Positions 41,901 through 62,148 of a stretch of 64,000 nucleotides of DNA are shown here, piece by piece. Below the pieces are notes generated by a model that was not told where the DNA came from, made no database searches, and saw only the letters and a program-made list of their open reading frames with translations. The stretch spans positions 1,488,001 through 1,552,000 of the forward strand of contig NC_069671.1 of NCBI RefSeq assembly GCF_027244095.1, written 5' to 3'. The stretch is from Hemicordylus capensis (taxonomy: Eukaryota; Chordata; Lepidosauria; Squamata; Cordylidae). The position numbers were made by a program, and so were the translations under genes. How positions within the stretch are numbered: the stretch's first letter is position 1; each line of letters begins with the position of its first letter.

Positions 41901-42343
41901 ATTTGTGGTTTGGTTTGGGTTTTTTAAAAAATGGCTTCATAAAGTCAAGGGGAACTCTCCCTTCAACTTGACATAGAAGCAGCAACTAGGCACACCCCGG
42001 GCCGTTACGAGAGACGCTGCTGCCTGGCCTTGTCGGTGGGACGCCCCTTCCATGAGGCCAGGAGAGGCAGTTGCCTCGGGCAGCAGAGTATCGGGGTGTC
42101 AGCGTGCCGCCTACCGTCGTGATCAGAGCAGCTCTTTGGTCCCAATCCAACCCTGGCAAGCCTTTCAAGGCGCTGGAGGAGAGAAGAGGAGGCTGGTGGC
42201 AACCTCCCCACTCCCTGCCCCACAGGCCTTTTCACTTTCAGTTTGGGGTGAAGGAGTGAAATGGGGGGAAACAAAACAAACGCTCCCTTTTGGGTTGACA
42301 ACTAACCAGAAAAATGGCCTAGCCTACTTTCTGTGACCATCTT

Positions 42344-42583
42344 AAGTGGCGCAATGGGGAAATGCTTGACTAACAAGCAGAAGGTTTCTGGTTCAAATCC
42401 CCACTGGTATGTTTCCCAGACACACCTATATTGAGCAGAAACGATATAGGAAGATGCTGGAAGGCATCATCTCAAACTGTGTGGGAGGAGGCAATGGCCT
42501 ACCCCTCCTGTATTCTACCAAAGAAAACCACAGGGCTCTGTGGGTGCCAGGAGTCAAAATCACCTCGACGGCACACTTTACCT
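42344..42583 (+). mobile_element. Sauria-type SINE, nearly full length
   Basis: tRNA-like head (gtggcgcaatggggaaat; B box ggttcaaatcccc), body (atataggaagatgctggaag), and BovB-like tail (ctcgacggcacactttacc). Confidence 0.85.
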
Positions 42584-42639
42584 CACTATGCATTGCTAGA
42601 AAGAAAAGCCACCTCTAATCTGCCCCATCTCCCACCCTA

Positions 42640-43110
42640 AGTCCTAATAACACACTAGAACCAACTTCCGGCCTTTGAAGGTTAATACTGGTGCTCTTTG
42701 ACTTAGTCAATGAAATATTTAGTAAATGACTCTATCCGTTAAAGCATCTAGGTCGACTTATCCGAGATCCTCGGGAGCCGTGATTTGCCTAGGCACTCTC
42801 CAGATTAAATCCGACAACAGTGTCATGACAGATCTGCCAAATGTGTTTCCGTCTTTCCTGTGTTGTGACACCACAGTCCCTGCGCTGACAGCAAAGGGCC
42901 GTCCACATTGCCGGCACCTTCTTTGGGGTTTTATCTTTGCAATATAGTGCTACAGCATTGCACATGCGTGGCATAAAAGTAGCTGTATTTTGAGATTCTG
43001 GGGGTCGTTTTTAATACGATCCTGCCAAACCAAAGCATTTCACCTCTGTTGTAGGGTTTAATCTGGCAAATGCCCTGGGAGTTATTCGCACATGGCTTCA
43101 TGCTGTGGGG
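42640..43110. promoter_or_regulatory. Candidate conserved non-coding block
   Basis: About 470 repeat-free bases with no reading frame and no recognised family. Offered as possible regulatory sequence on texture alone. Confidence 0.22.
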
Positions 43111-43739
43111 TCAATGTTGAGCGAAGCCACTTTGAATCACACTCGCGGCATGGAGGGAAGCCGCCCTTCCCCTCCGCTCTCGGGTTTGCTTTCGAAGCGA
43201 GTTCACATGGCATGCCTCCATGTTTTCCCTTTAGCCAATGGTGGGGGAGAGATTACTAAAGAGCTACATCTGCATTTGTAAAGAGAGTCTCTCTCTTATC
43301 AGGCTAACGATTCTAAGTCAATGCCTCTCCCTATTTGCTACAGCGAAAGTAGCTTAAAACCTGCATTTTAAAAACCCGGAAATAACTCGAGATAAGCTAG
43401 AATTTGTAGGACAAAACCCGATTTGTGCGTGGAGAGGGTCCAAGGATCTCAAAGGGACTTCGGGGTATGTTTGGCTGGTGTGTGAATGCACACACTCTCT
43501 CCTGAAGGAGATTCGGGCTAGAAGCCCTGTCTGTAAACTCTCCTGGAGAGGAATAGAAGGCTCCTCAAGAGAACTCAGTGAGGGGGGGGTCAAAAGTTTA
43601 CGGTTGTCAGCTGGTGTTAAAAGATCTTAGGGGAGCATCCTGTCCAACAGCCGGCCTCTCTCGTGTCTTTGGGACAGCTGGTAATTCCATCTTTTACATG
43701 TAGCAGGACAGCAGGCAGCTGATGTAAAGGCACCAGCTA

Positions 43740-43865
43740 AAGTTGCCAGATACCCAGGATGAGGCTGGAGAGCTCAAGAATGGACCATCCTGCCTGGTAT
43801 CCAGGACAAGCTTCATCTTGGATATATAATATTTAGCAGAGAGATAGTATTCAGTGTTGTGACTT
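43740..43865. repeat. Unnamed interspersed repeat, left-end copy
   Basis: gttgccagatacccaggatg with repeated ccaggacaag words, related to 30735-30850. Confidence 0.4.
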
Positions 43866-43885
43866 ATGGGGTTAGAGGGTTGTAA

Positions 43886-43912
43886 GAGGGAGGGAGGGAG
43901 GGAGGGAGGGAG
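43886..43912. repeat. (GGGA)n microsatellite
   Basis: About six GGGA units. Confidence 0.85.
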
Positions 43913-44098
43913 GAGAAAATAACCAAGTTTTAAATCCAGCCAAGGAAAGCTGGGTTCTGCACCCTGATGCAAATTGTATAATATTGTATATTTTTGCATA
44001 GTTCATTCTGTTCGTTTGCATAATGTACTCCACTAGTCATGGGGATGGGCTATGCAGGCACCCAAGCCCCATTGTTCTGACTGCTGGAAATGCAGCGG

Positions 44099-44128
44099 GG
44101 CCTCTCCCTCCCTCCCTCCCTCCCTCTA
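44099..44128. repeat. (CCCT)n microsatellite
   Basis: About six CCCT units. Confidence 0.85.
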
Positions 44129-44238
44129 GGCTCTGTGTTCTGAGATGCCACCAGAGATCTCCCACATACTCCCAAGATGATCTTTGCAGACTCGAGTGAA
44201 CCTCACAGCTTCAGTGAGCCTTGCCAGGATCATGAGAG

Positions 44239-44551
44239 CAGAGCTGGTCTTGTGGTAGCAAGCATGACTTGTTCCTTTAGCTAAGCAGGGTCTGCCCTGG
44301 TTGCATGTGAATGGGAGACTAGAAGTGTGAGCAGCACTGGAAGAGATTCCCCTCAGGGGATAATGGAGCCACCACTCTGGGAAGAGCATCTAGGTTCCCA
44401 GTGCCCTCCCTGGCAGCATCTCCAACGAGATAGGGCTGGCAGAGAGACTCCTGCCTGCAACCTTGGAGAAGCCGCTGCCAGTCTGTGAAGACGATACTGA
44501 GCTAGATAGACCAATGGCCAGACTCAGTCTATGGCAGCTTCCTATGTCCCT
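44239..44551 (+). mobile_element. Composite 5S-tRNA SINE
   Basis: 5S-like head (gctaagcagggtctgccctg, atgggagac), body (tggcagcatctccaacgag) and 3' end (tatggcagcttcctatg). The A-box part of the tRNA section is reduced. Confidence 0.85.
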
Positions 44552-45189
44552 GTCACGTGCAGTGTGTGTTTAGGCTCGTCTGCATGGAGGTGTGCAAGAG
44601 ACAAGATATGTACACCTCACCGCTATTCAGAGATCACTTATGTGGACCTTGGGGTGGGGGGCAGGGGGGTTAAAAACAACCTTCCAGCTTAGTGAACTTA
44701 GTTGTTGGTTGGTTGATTTTTAGCAGAGGCCCGTCTGGCCAAAAACCTTGAGTGTGGGAGGCATCCCCCATTGTGTGGACCTCTGCACAGTCCTGCACTT
44801 TTCTCGGTGCTGGGTGGGCCATTAAGAGAGATGGTGCCCTCTCCTAGGAGCACTGAGGGGGAGAGTCCTGGGGAGGGCGACACTTTCCAGCATCTATACA
44901 TGCCTTCTGAGATGGTGCAGGGGCTTCAGAGAGCTCCGTTTCCCTTAAAGGGGCCCTCACTCCACACAGCATTGCCCATTGGGAACAGTCATCTCCCCAT
45001 GGTGCCAGGGGACCTGGGGAAAGTATTCTGCTATGACCAAAGCTTCACAAGGGCCCAGGAAACAATTAATCAAGGGGGGAGCTCAGGGTTGATTGATGGG
45101 GGATGCCACTGGCCCCCAGGACTTACAGTGAAGGACTGTAAGGAATTTTATAGGAATATGATTATTGCAATGCCATCCATGCTCACGCA

Positions 45190-46126
45190 TCGTGCTTAGC
45201 AAATACGCTCCAAATGGATCTCTCCAAACTGGGGGAGTGGGGGACAAAGTGGCAAATGCGGTTCAATGTTGGCAAGTGTAAGGTGATGCACACTGGGATG
45301 AAGAACCCCAACTTCAAGTATACGTTGATGGGATCTGAGCTGTCGGTGACGGACCAGGAGAGGGATCTTGGGGTCATGGTGAACAGCTCGTTGAAAGTGT
45401 CGACTCAATGTGAGGCAGCTGTGAAAAAGGCCAATTCCATGCTAGGGATCATTAGGAAGGGCATTGAAAATAAAACGGTTAGTATTATAATGCCCTTATA
45501 CAAAATGATGGGGTGGCCACATTTGGAGTACTGAGTACAATTCTGGTCACCAAGTTTCAAAAAGGACATTATAGAACTGTGAAAGGTGCAGAAAAGGGCA
45601 ACCAAGATGATCAGAGGCCTGGAGCACCTTCTTGATGAGGCAAGACTACAACACCTGGGGCTATTTAGTTTAGAAAAAAGACTACTCAAGAGAGACATGA
45701 TTGAGGTCTATACAATTATCATGGTGTGGAGAGAATGGAGAGAGACATTTTCTCCCTTTCTTATAACATTAGAACCGGAGGTTATCCCATGAAACTTACG
45801 GCGTGGAAATTTAAGACTGACCAAAGGAAGTGCTTCTTCACACAGTGTCTCCTTAATCTGTGGAATTCTCTGGACTGGATGGCTTTAGGAAGGGCTTAGA
45901 CAAATCCATGGAGGACAAGTCTATCGGTAATGACAAGGTCTTGATGGCTCTAGGCTACCTCCCTGCCTCCAAATACCAATTGCAGAGGAGCAACGGCAGG
46001 AGAAGGGACATGTCCTCATCTCTTGGGTGTGTGGCTTCCCAAGGCAGCTGGGGGGCCACTCTGTGAAACAGGGTGCTGGACCAGAGAGGCCGTGAGTCTG
46101 ATCTAGCAAAGCTGTTCTTATGCTCC
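45190..46126 (+). mobile_element. CR1-like LINE, 5'-truncated (ORF2 C-terminus plus 3' UTR)
   Basis: An open stretch at 45214-45530 encodes the C-terminal reverse-transcriptase region (GEWGTKWQMRFNVGKCKVMH, TDQERDLGVMVNSSLKVSTQ, KKANSMLGIIRKGIENKT). A stop follows WPHLEY. The second stretch to about 45790 gives [14 protein letters not shown] and [19 protein letters not shown]. The 3' UTR then runs to the terminal agcaaagctgttcttatg. It lacks the 5' part, so it is a dead-on-arrival copy; only a few breaks suggest moderate age. Confidence 0.85.
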
Positions 46127-46424
46127 CATGACAGTGCAATGATGATCTTGCACATGCGACCTCTCAGTCCATAGCCACAGCCTTCTTAGGGTGAGGCTGG
46201 TCTTCCACCAGCCTTGCTGCAGCTCCAAGGCACTACTTGTTTACCTAGCCTTCTAGCGTAGGCTGAAGAAATCAAGCGTCCCTCCTCTCCCATTCTAAAT
46301 GTGTGAGTACGGTCTCCAGTTCCCCTTAATCTTCTTTGGGCTAAATATATCCATTTCCTTCCACCTTTCTGCATGTGATTTCCCTTTCGGAGTCCACCTC
46401 ATAACAGTCATCACTAGGTAGGGT

Positions 46425-47040
46425 TACCAGGTCTCCGGGTTTGACCCGACACTTGAGGTTTTTCGCCTCCTCCTCGGGATCTCTGGGGGAATATGTTCAG
46501 CACAAGGAAGCAGAAGCCAAATAGGTGGGCTGCTTCTTCAGTGTCCGCCCTCTACTCTCTTCCAGGCTGAGTCGGGGTCTCTCGGAGCCACACAGACCTC
46601 GGACAACTCAGAGGGCAAAAGCATGTGTGCCAAACTAGAGCTGCGTTAGCACAACAGGCGCACAACCTGCAGCACGCCTCCGATGCTTTAAAATGAGTGT
46701 TTTGCAAAAGACAGCAGTAGCACAGTTCCGAACATCCCTGGGTTTAAGAGCAGCTGCATGATTTTCTTGCGCTAGCGCATCTTCGCTCATTGCGCAAGGG
46801 CACCCTTCGGATGTTGGTCATTGTGTTTGGGCAGGACTCCTCAATTCTGCCCCTTGAGTGCTTGTCTTAAACATCTGTTTTTCTAGTTATCTTTTTTGGC
46901 CCATGAGGACTAGAACCCTCATTTCTTAAATCAAAGCTCTGGTTTCCCAGGAATGTAAAGCAAGGGCCTGCGAGGTGCACAGGCACTCTCAACGAGGCCC
47001 ACCCCATCCCCCATCGGCAATGTTGGCATAACTCCTTAGT
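46425..47040. other. Unannotated spacer upstream of TMEM233 exon 2 (plus-strand sense)
   Basis: No gene is recognised. The start (ggttaccaggtctccggg) may be a diverged copy of the repeat at 43740. Confidence 0.4.
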
Positions 47041-47045
47041 GGTTA

Positions 47046-57120
<10,075 letters not shown>

Positions 57121-57166
57121 TCAGGTTTCACCGCCGCCGCCGCCGCGCCCGGGAGGGAAAAGCCCC

Positions 57167-57331
57167 GCCGCTGCCCGGGAGGCGCAAGGAACTGCAGGCG
57201 CCGCTGGGCAGAGGAGGAGGAGGCGGAGAGCGCGCGCACGCTTCCGACGGCACACAGAACTCTTCGGCTCCGTCCTCTGCTCCCCCGCCGCCGCTGCCGG
57301 GGAGGCGCAAGGAACTGCAGGCGCGCCGCTG
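57167..57331. repeat. Duplicated segment in TMEM233 CpG island
   Basis: ggaggcgcaaggaactgcag occurs at 57178 and again at 57301, each with gccgctgcc before and gcgccgctg after. A second shared word, cacacagaactcttc, occurs at 57251 and 57423. Confidence 0.75.
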
Positions 57332-57539
57332 AGCAGCACCGGCGGCAGCCACCAGGTCGAGGGAGACGCGGGAGCCAGGAGACTCGTCCGGTGATGGCAA
57401 GCAAAGCTCACGCTTCCGGTTTCACACAGAACTCTTCTTCGCCTCCATCGAAATCGGAAATGCAGGAGGAGGGAGGGCTCCCGCGGCTGCTGTCAGCCAG
57501 AAGGGATCAGCGGAGCCTCCAGCAGGGGACCCCAGCATA

Positions 57540-57796
57540 GGAAGGAAGCTGCCATATACCGAGTCAGACCACTGGTCCGTCTCGCTCAGGATTGTCTACA
57601 ACTCTACCCAGACTGGCAGCGGCTTCTCCCAGGTTGCAGGCAGGAGTCTCTCTCTCAGCCCTGTCTTGGAGAGGCTGCCAGGGAGGGACCTTGGAGCCTA
57701 GATGCTCTTCCCAGAGCAGCTCCATCCCCTGAGAGGGGATATCTTGCAGTGCTCACCCTTCTAGTCTCCCTTTCATATGCAGCCAGGGTGGACCCT
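57540..57796 (-). mobile_element. Composite 5S-tRNA SINE, internally deleted
   Basis: Family 3' end (agctgccatataccgagtc), body (ctgccagggagggacc) and part of the head (tagtctccctttcatatgc) in reverse. It abuts the TMEM233 CpG island. Confidence 0.8.
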
Positions 57797-57949
57797 CAGG
57801 TCTGTGTGTGTGTGTGAGGCTGCAGGCTCAGGGTTGATGCAAAATGGGAAAGGGTGCCTCGCTCTTTGACCTGCTGCTCTCCACCCTAAGCCTCCATGCA
57901 AGCTAATGTCGAAGGAGGTGTGCTGCCTTCCCGGTCCTGTGCATCCAGA

Positions 57950-58530
57950 ATGTGTCATGACCTGGAATCCAGGACTCCTCCACAGAGGAAGAGGTGGACA
58001 GTTCGAGGGGTGAGATTGGGTAGGAAGGCTCTATGATCATGCAGACCTCAAGCAACCTTGCTTTGCTGTGACCTCTCACAGTAAGAAAACCAGGAGAACA
58101 GGAGCACAAGTACCAGCACCAGCAGCACCACAACCCAAATACAGCTTGACCTTCATCCTTTGACTCAGAGGAGTCCCTCAAGAACCTGCCTGCCCAAGAA
58201 GGTGTGCCAGGGCCATCAGAGCTAGTGCTTAGAAAATTGGGCAAGGCCCCTTTAAGCAATGGAGCCTTCCCAGAGGAAGGGAGGGGCCAATCCACTCTAC
58301 CTAGACAACAGCTATAAAAACCAGGAGTCCACTCCAAGCATCTGCTGGAGCAACATCCATTTCATGCTTCTTGTAGCTCGCTCTCCTGAATGCCTGCTTG
58401 TAGCTATCCAAGGTGCTGACCCTTTCCTCCTTGCAGCTGACCAAATTCTGGGTCCCCCACAGATCCCTATCTTGGTGGAGGTCGCGGCCTGACCTGGTAC
58501 AGGATAGCAGGTGGTGTAGAGATTGCCAGG
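57950..58530. mobile_element. Possible LTR-like fossil fragment with TATA-like motif
   Basis: Contains a ctataaaaaccaggagtc motif followed about 60 bases on by tagctcgctctcctgaatgc, and shares words with 52600-52735. The layout suggests an LTR promoter, but ends and family were not established. Broken and probably old. Confidence 0.25.
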
Positions 58531-58654
58531 ACTCAGCAAACCAAACTGATCATTCCATTCTGGCTGACCTTCATGTGAACTGATACTGTAGTAAAATACA
58601 GTATATTGCTAATTTAATACATAGGTGTTATCCAGGCAAAGAAAAGCACAGGGA

Positions 58655-58971
58655 GGAGAGCTGGTCTTGTGGTAGCAAGCATGAATTGCCCCCTTTGCTA
58701 AGCAGGGCCTGCCTTGGTTTGCATTTGAATGGGAGACTACATGAGCGCAGTAAGATATTTCACTTTAGGGAATGGGGCAGTAGCTCAGTGGAAGAGCATT
58801 TGATTGCATGCAGAAGGCCGCAGGTTCAATCCCTGGCAGCATCTCCAGGTAGGGCTGGGAAAAGCTCCTGCCTGAAACCTTGGAGAGCTGCTGCCAGTCA
58901 GTGTAGACAATACTGAGCTAGATGGACCAAGGGTCTGACTCAGTATAAGGCAGCTTCCTATGTTGCTATGT
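58655..58971 (+). mobile_element. Composite 5S-tRNA SINE, best full-length copy
   Basis: Head gctggtcttgtggtagcaag, 5S-like gctaagcagggcctgccttg and gaatgggagac, tRNA A box tagctcagtgg, B box ggttcaatccc, body ggcagcatctccaggtaggg, and 3' end aggcagcttcctatg. All parts of the family are seen in order. Confidence 0.9.
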
Positions 58972-59010
58972 GCCACTTTGATTTCAGTGGGAAAGTTAAA
59001 CACACTTTAA

Positions 59011-59104
59011 CTTGTGCATGTGCACTCACACATGCACGTGTGTGTGAGAGCACGCACACATGCACGTGTGTGTGTGAGCACACGCGTGCACACACACACA
59101 CGCA
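59011..59104. repeat. Alternating CA/TG tract with CACGTG palindromes
   Basis: Alternating purine-pyrimidine sequence in which catgcacgtgtgtg occurs twice in inverted context with cacacatgcacg. Prone to hairpin or Z-form. Confidence 0.75.
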
Positions 59105-59269
59105 ATGTCCATTTTGCATTACTGCCCAGGTTGTGCTCAGGGCAGGTTCCTCATGCTGTACAAATTCCCTCTCCCCCTGATTGTATTCCATTTCTAGAAA
59201 ATGAACGGTGCCAAGGGATTTCAGAGAGAGAGAGAAGGAGAGAGAACGCATGTACTTGACAGAGCACTT

Positions 59270-59400
59270 TTGAAAGCCAAAGGTGCGGCTAGAGAGCAAG
59301 CGGATCAATTTTTAAACAGCATTAATTTGTCTCCATTTACCGATCAGAGCCAGGAGAGAAGGGCTGGCTTCACGGAGGCAGCTCAGTCCACACTGTTCTA
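59270..59400. promoter_or_regulatory. Candidate conserved non-coding element
   Basis: A repeat-free block with AT-rich words (atcaatttttaaacagc, attaatttgtctcc). Offered on texture only. Confidence 0.2.
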
Positions 59401-60377
59401 GGAGAGCCTTTCCTCCTAAGACACGTCCGGGCACTTCTGGAGTCTGGAGCCCTGGCCAGGGGCAGACGGAGGTGGGCCATAAAGCTGGGTCAGGGGAGGG
59501 TAAACGAGGCCGGGGCTCAGGGCTGTAGGCTGCTCAGCATGGGTGTTAGAAGAGAGCCCCCCCCTCCATCTGGGAGCTACCATTCACCAAGGGCTAAAAG
59601 GGTGCAGACCTCTAGGCCGGATGGAAAGCCGACAGTTTAGGTCCAAGGAAGTCTTGCAGTGGAGCATTAGGACTAGAAGCCTGGGGAGAGCAGAGGTTCT
59701 TGCATCCTAAATAAAGCTACAATTCCATTTGGAGTAAACAACACAAAGAGGACATCCTGAAAAAGACTGACCTAAAATGCAATCAGAGTAGCCTCCAGAC
59801 GGTTAGTTAGATTTGACACAATGAACTAAAAGGAATGTCTACATTCAGGGTTAATCCCCTGCCCCCCAGCCCCCCCCCCCACACACCCCTTAAAAGCAGG
59901 TGTACTTTCAGGACTTCATTCGACCACTAGGTGGCAACAGCTGACAACATTTCTTTGGAAAAGGGGAAGTTCTGTTTTCCAAATGGAATGGTGGGAACTG
60001 AAGTCAAAAGTGTCAGAGACGGGAAGGGAGGTGCATATACTGGGAGACGTTTTAGCCTCCGAATTTCTGCCCGCCATACAGTAAGGAAAAGCAAAGGAGT
60101 TGCCATCGCTGAAAAAATTAGTAACCTGGAAACCCTGTTTATACAGATTAGGATTATAGGGAAAGGTAGGATTAGCTGGGAGGACGGCCGTGGAAATTTG
60201 GCTGGGCAGAGCTCATTCCTTTGAACTGAAGGCAGGAGAACTTCTCAACAGATTCATTGTACATGATGTCAGATCAGAGAGAGGGATTCTTCCATTTAGA
60301 CTCCCCTAATGGGCAGCTCTGTTTGGAGATGGAGATCAATTGCATTTATAAATTGTTTTTCAACATGTTCCAAAAAC

Positions 60378-60500
60378 TTAGGAAGCTGCCTTCTACTGAG
60401 TCAGAGCATTGGCCCACCTGGCTTCGTCTCCACTGACTGGAAGCAGTGCAGGACCTTCTCTGGCCTACTGGCGATACAAGGGGTTGAAACTGGAGCATAG
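60378..60500 (-). mobile_element. Composite SINE fragment, diverged
   Basis: Starts cttaggaagctgccttctac then gagtcagagcattggccc, the reverse 3' end of the family, then decays. Confidence 0.6.
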
Positions 60501-60550
60501 AAATATAAGAAAAAGCCCTGCTGGATTAGGCCAAAGGCCCACCAGGTGAG
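60497..60550 (-). mobile_element. CR1-like LINE 3' terminus
   Basis: Reads agccctgctggattaggcc then aaaggcccaccag, the reverse of the CR1-like terminus seen at 37850 and 46110. Confidence 0.55.
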
Positions 60551-60760
60551 GGTTGCCAACACTTCATTGCCAGAATGAGGGTCACAAGTTGGGGGGGGGC
60601 TGGCTGGCGGGCCTGGGAGGTGTATGCAGTGGTAATCAGGAGCCTGAGAATAATTGACATATATGTGTTTTTTTAAAAAAGCCAGCAGACAATACAAGAT
60701 GCAAAAAAGAGCATTTTTAAGGAGTGTAAGGCTAAAAAAATTAAAAAGCAACAATTAAGA

Positions 60761-61050
60761 GAAGAAGCTGGTCTTGTGGTAGCAAGCATGAATTGCCCCC
60801 TTTGCTAAGCAGGGTCCACCCTGGTTTGCATTTGAATGGGAGACCACAGGGGTGGGGCCATAGCTCAGTGGAAGAGCACCTGCCTGCTTGCATGCAGAAG
60901 GTTCCAATTTCCCTCCCTGGCAGCATCTCCAAGGTAGGACTGAGAGAGACTCTTGCAGCCTTGGAGAAGCCGCTGCCAGTCTGGGTAGACAATCCTGAGC
61001 GAGATGGACCAAGGGTCTGACTCAGTATAGGGCAGCTTCCTCTGTTGCTT
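60761..61050 (+). mobile_element. Composite 5S-tRNA SINE
   Basis: 5S-like head (tgctaagcagggtccaccct), tRNA A box (atagctcagtgg), B-box region degraded, and 3' end (gactcagtatagggcagc). It lies 250 bases from the TBC1D10A CpG island. Confidence 0.85.
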
Positions 61051-61299
61051 TCCTTAAATACATCAGAGGCAGGAAAGGGCTTCTTTGGTTTTTCTGTTTG
61101 CATTTGACAAGCAAACGGTTAGCAGCAGCAGCAGCAGCAAGGATGCCAACTGACCCAGAGAGCGGTCTCTGCGTGGTGGGAATTGGCAGCAGGCAGCAGG
61201 AGGGGCAACGACGACGGGCTCCTTTTTGCAACGGGCTTCCTTGGCTGGTGGGCGGGCTTATTGTCCCACGTTGCTTGCTTGACTGGACCGACTGGCCGT

Positions 61300-61805
61300 G
61301 ACTGAGCGATCAACGACAGCAGCAGCCTCTCCACGCAAGTGCCTCGACGGCTGACTCCGGTCCTCCGGGAGCCGGAGCTGGAACGAACGGGACGGGCCGC
61401 CCACCCCCAGGGGGCGCTAAGCGGGGGCGGCGCTTCAGGTTGGGGGGACTCTCCAGCTCCCATCATGATCATCATCATCCCCACCGCAAGGGCTGACGGG
61501 AGCCGTAGTCCCGCCGGTCGGGACGCCTCAGGCGGCTCGCGCCCGCCCACGCAGCCGGGAGGAGGAGCCGGGGGGCGGGGCGGAGGCGCGCCCCTCCCTC
61601 GCCCTCCCGCCAGCCAATGGCGGCGCTCGGGGCGCGGCCTCCGCCAATGGGCGTGCCGGGATCCGCTAAGGCCGCGCGGCGGCGATGGCCGAGGGGGATG
61701 AGCCGGCAGCCGCGGCGGGAGGAGGAGGAGGAAGGCGGTGAGCGGCGGCGGCGGCGGCGGCGGCCCGGTGCAGCAGCAGCCGCCGTGGCCGCCCCCGGCG
61801 GCGGG
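61300..61805 (+). promoter_or_regulatory. TBC1D10A CpG-island promoter and 5' UTR
   Basis: Very CpG-rich, TATA-less sequence. A CCAAT box motif (agccaatgg) occurs at 61613-61621 and a second (gccaatggg) at 61642-61650. The transcription start is probably between 61620 and 61700. Confidence 0.65.
61448..61512. repeat. ACTACAACTCCCATCATCC-like palindrome in TBC1D10A promoter
   Basis: Left arm ctccagctcccatcatgatc and right arm gggctgacgggagccgtagt; a diverged and GC-shifted copy of the palindromic repeat. Confidence 0.5.
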
Positions 61806-62148
61806 ATGGGCTCGGCGCCCCAAGGCCCCCCGGCAGCGCCGGCCGGAGGCGAGCAGGAGGAGGACGGCGACGACAGCGGCGCGCGGAGCTCCCTGGGCGG
61901 CGGCGGCGGCAGCGAGGGAGGCGGCGGCGAGCGGCGCGTCGACAAGTTCGGCTTCCTGGTGGCGGCCGAGGCGGGCGAGGGAGCTCCTCCGGAGGCCCCG
62001 TGAGTGGCGCTCTGCCCATGGGCCGGGGCGCTCTTGCTGCGCTGGCGGCGGGGCGGGCAGGGCAGGGCATGGCTCAAAGCATCCGGGCCAACTATCCAGA
62101 CCCGGAGCGGGCCTCGGGGCAGCGGGCATGCCTGGTCCCCTTGGCTAA
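61685..62148 (+). other. Overlapping upstream ORF in TBC1D10A 5' region
   Basis: An ATG with G at -3 and +4 at 61685 opens a frame out of phase with the coding exon and runs through it into the intron. If it lies downstream of the transcription start it would compete for initiation. As a protein it is low-complexity and not credible. Confidence 0.35.
61806..61999 (+). CDS. TBC1D10A: TBC1D10A first coding exon (partial gene)
   Basis: TBC1D10A (EPI64) is a Rab GTPase-activating protein acting on RAB35 and RAB27A, and binds the EBP50 scaffold at microvilli. Only the N-terminus is here: MGSAPQGPPAAPAGG, an acidic Ser/Gly stretch, then GERRVDKFGFLV and EAGEGAPPEAP before a GTGAGT donor at 62000. 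The ERRxDKFGF motif and the EGAxxE spacing match the start of human TBC1D10A. The TBC domain lies beyond the window. The start at 61806 has G at -3 and +4 and gives about 41 residues before ERRVDKFGF, near the 52 I recall for human; in-frame ATGs at 61617, 61647 and 61698 could extend it by up to 63 residues. Confidence 0.82.

Larger units (their letters stand above)
57800..61300. other. Spacer between TMEM233 promoter and TBC1D10A promoter
   Basis: No gene recognised. It holds SINEs at 58655-58971, 60378-60500 and 60761-61050, a CA/TG tract, a short C run near 59870 and mostly unique-looking sequence from 59110 to 60370. Confidence 0.55.

Noticed and set aside
45214-45534. 106-codon ORF with reverse-transcriptase similarity
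   Set aside because: Not a host gene: it is the C-terminal piece of a truncated CR1-like LINE and is annotated as such.
58690-58740. Possible 5S rRNA gene fragment
   Set aside because: Only the internal-promoter half resembles 5S rRNA and it is always joined to the SINE body; not an rRNA gene.
58769-58860. Possible tRNA gene (A box tagctcagtgg, B box ggttcaatccc)
   Set aside because: It is part of a composite SINE that recurs throughout the window and lacks a proper acceptor-stem pairing for a functional tRNA.
61119-62129. Long minus-strand ORF (336 codons) across the TBC1D10A CpG island
   Set aside because: Low-complexity Pro/Ala/Arg translation of a CpG island, antisense to a recognised exon.
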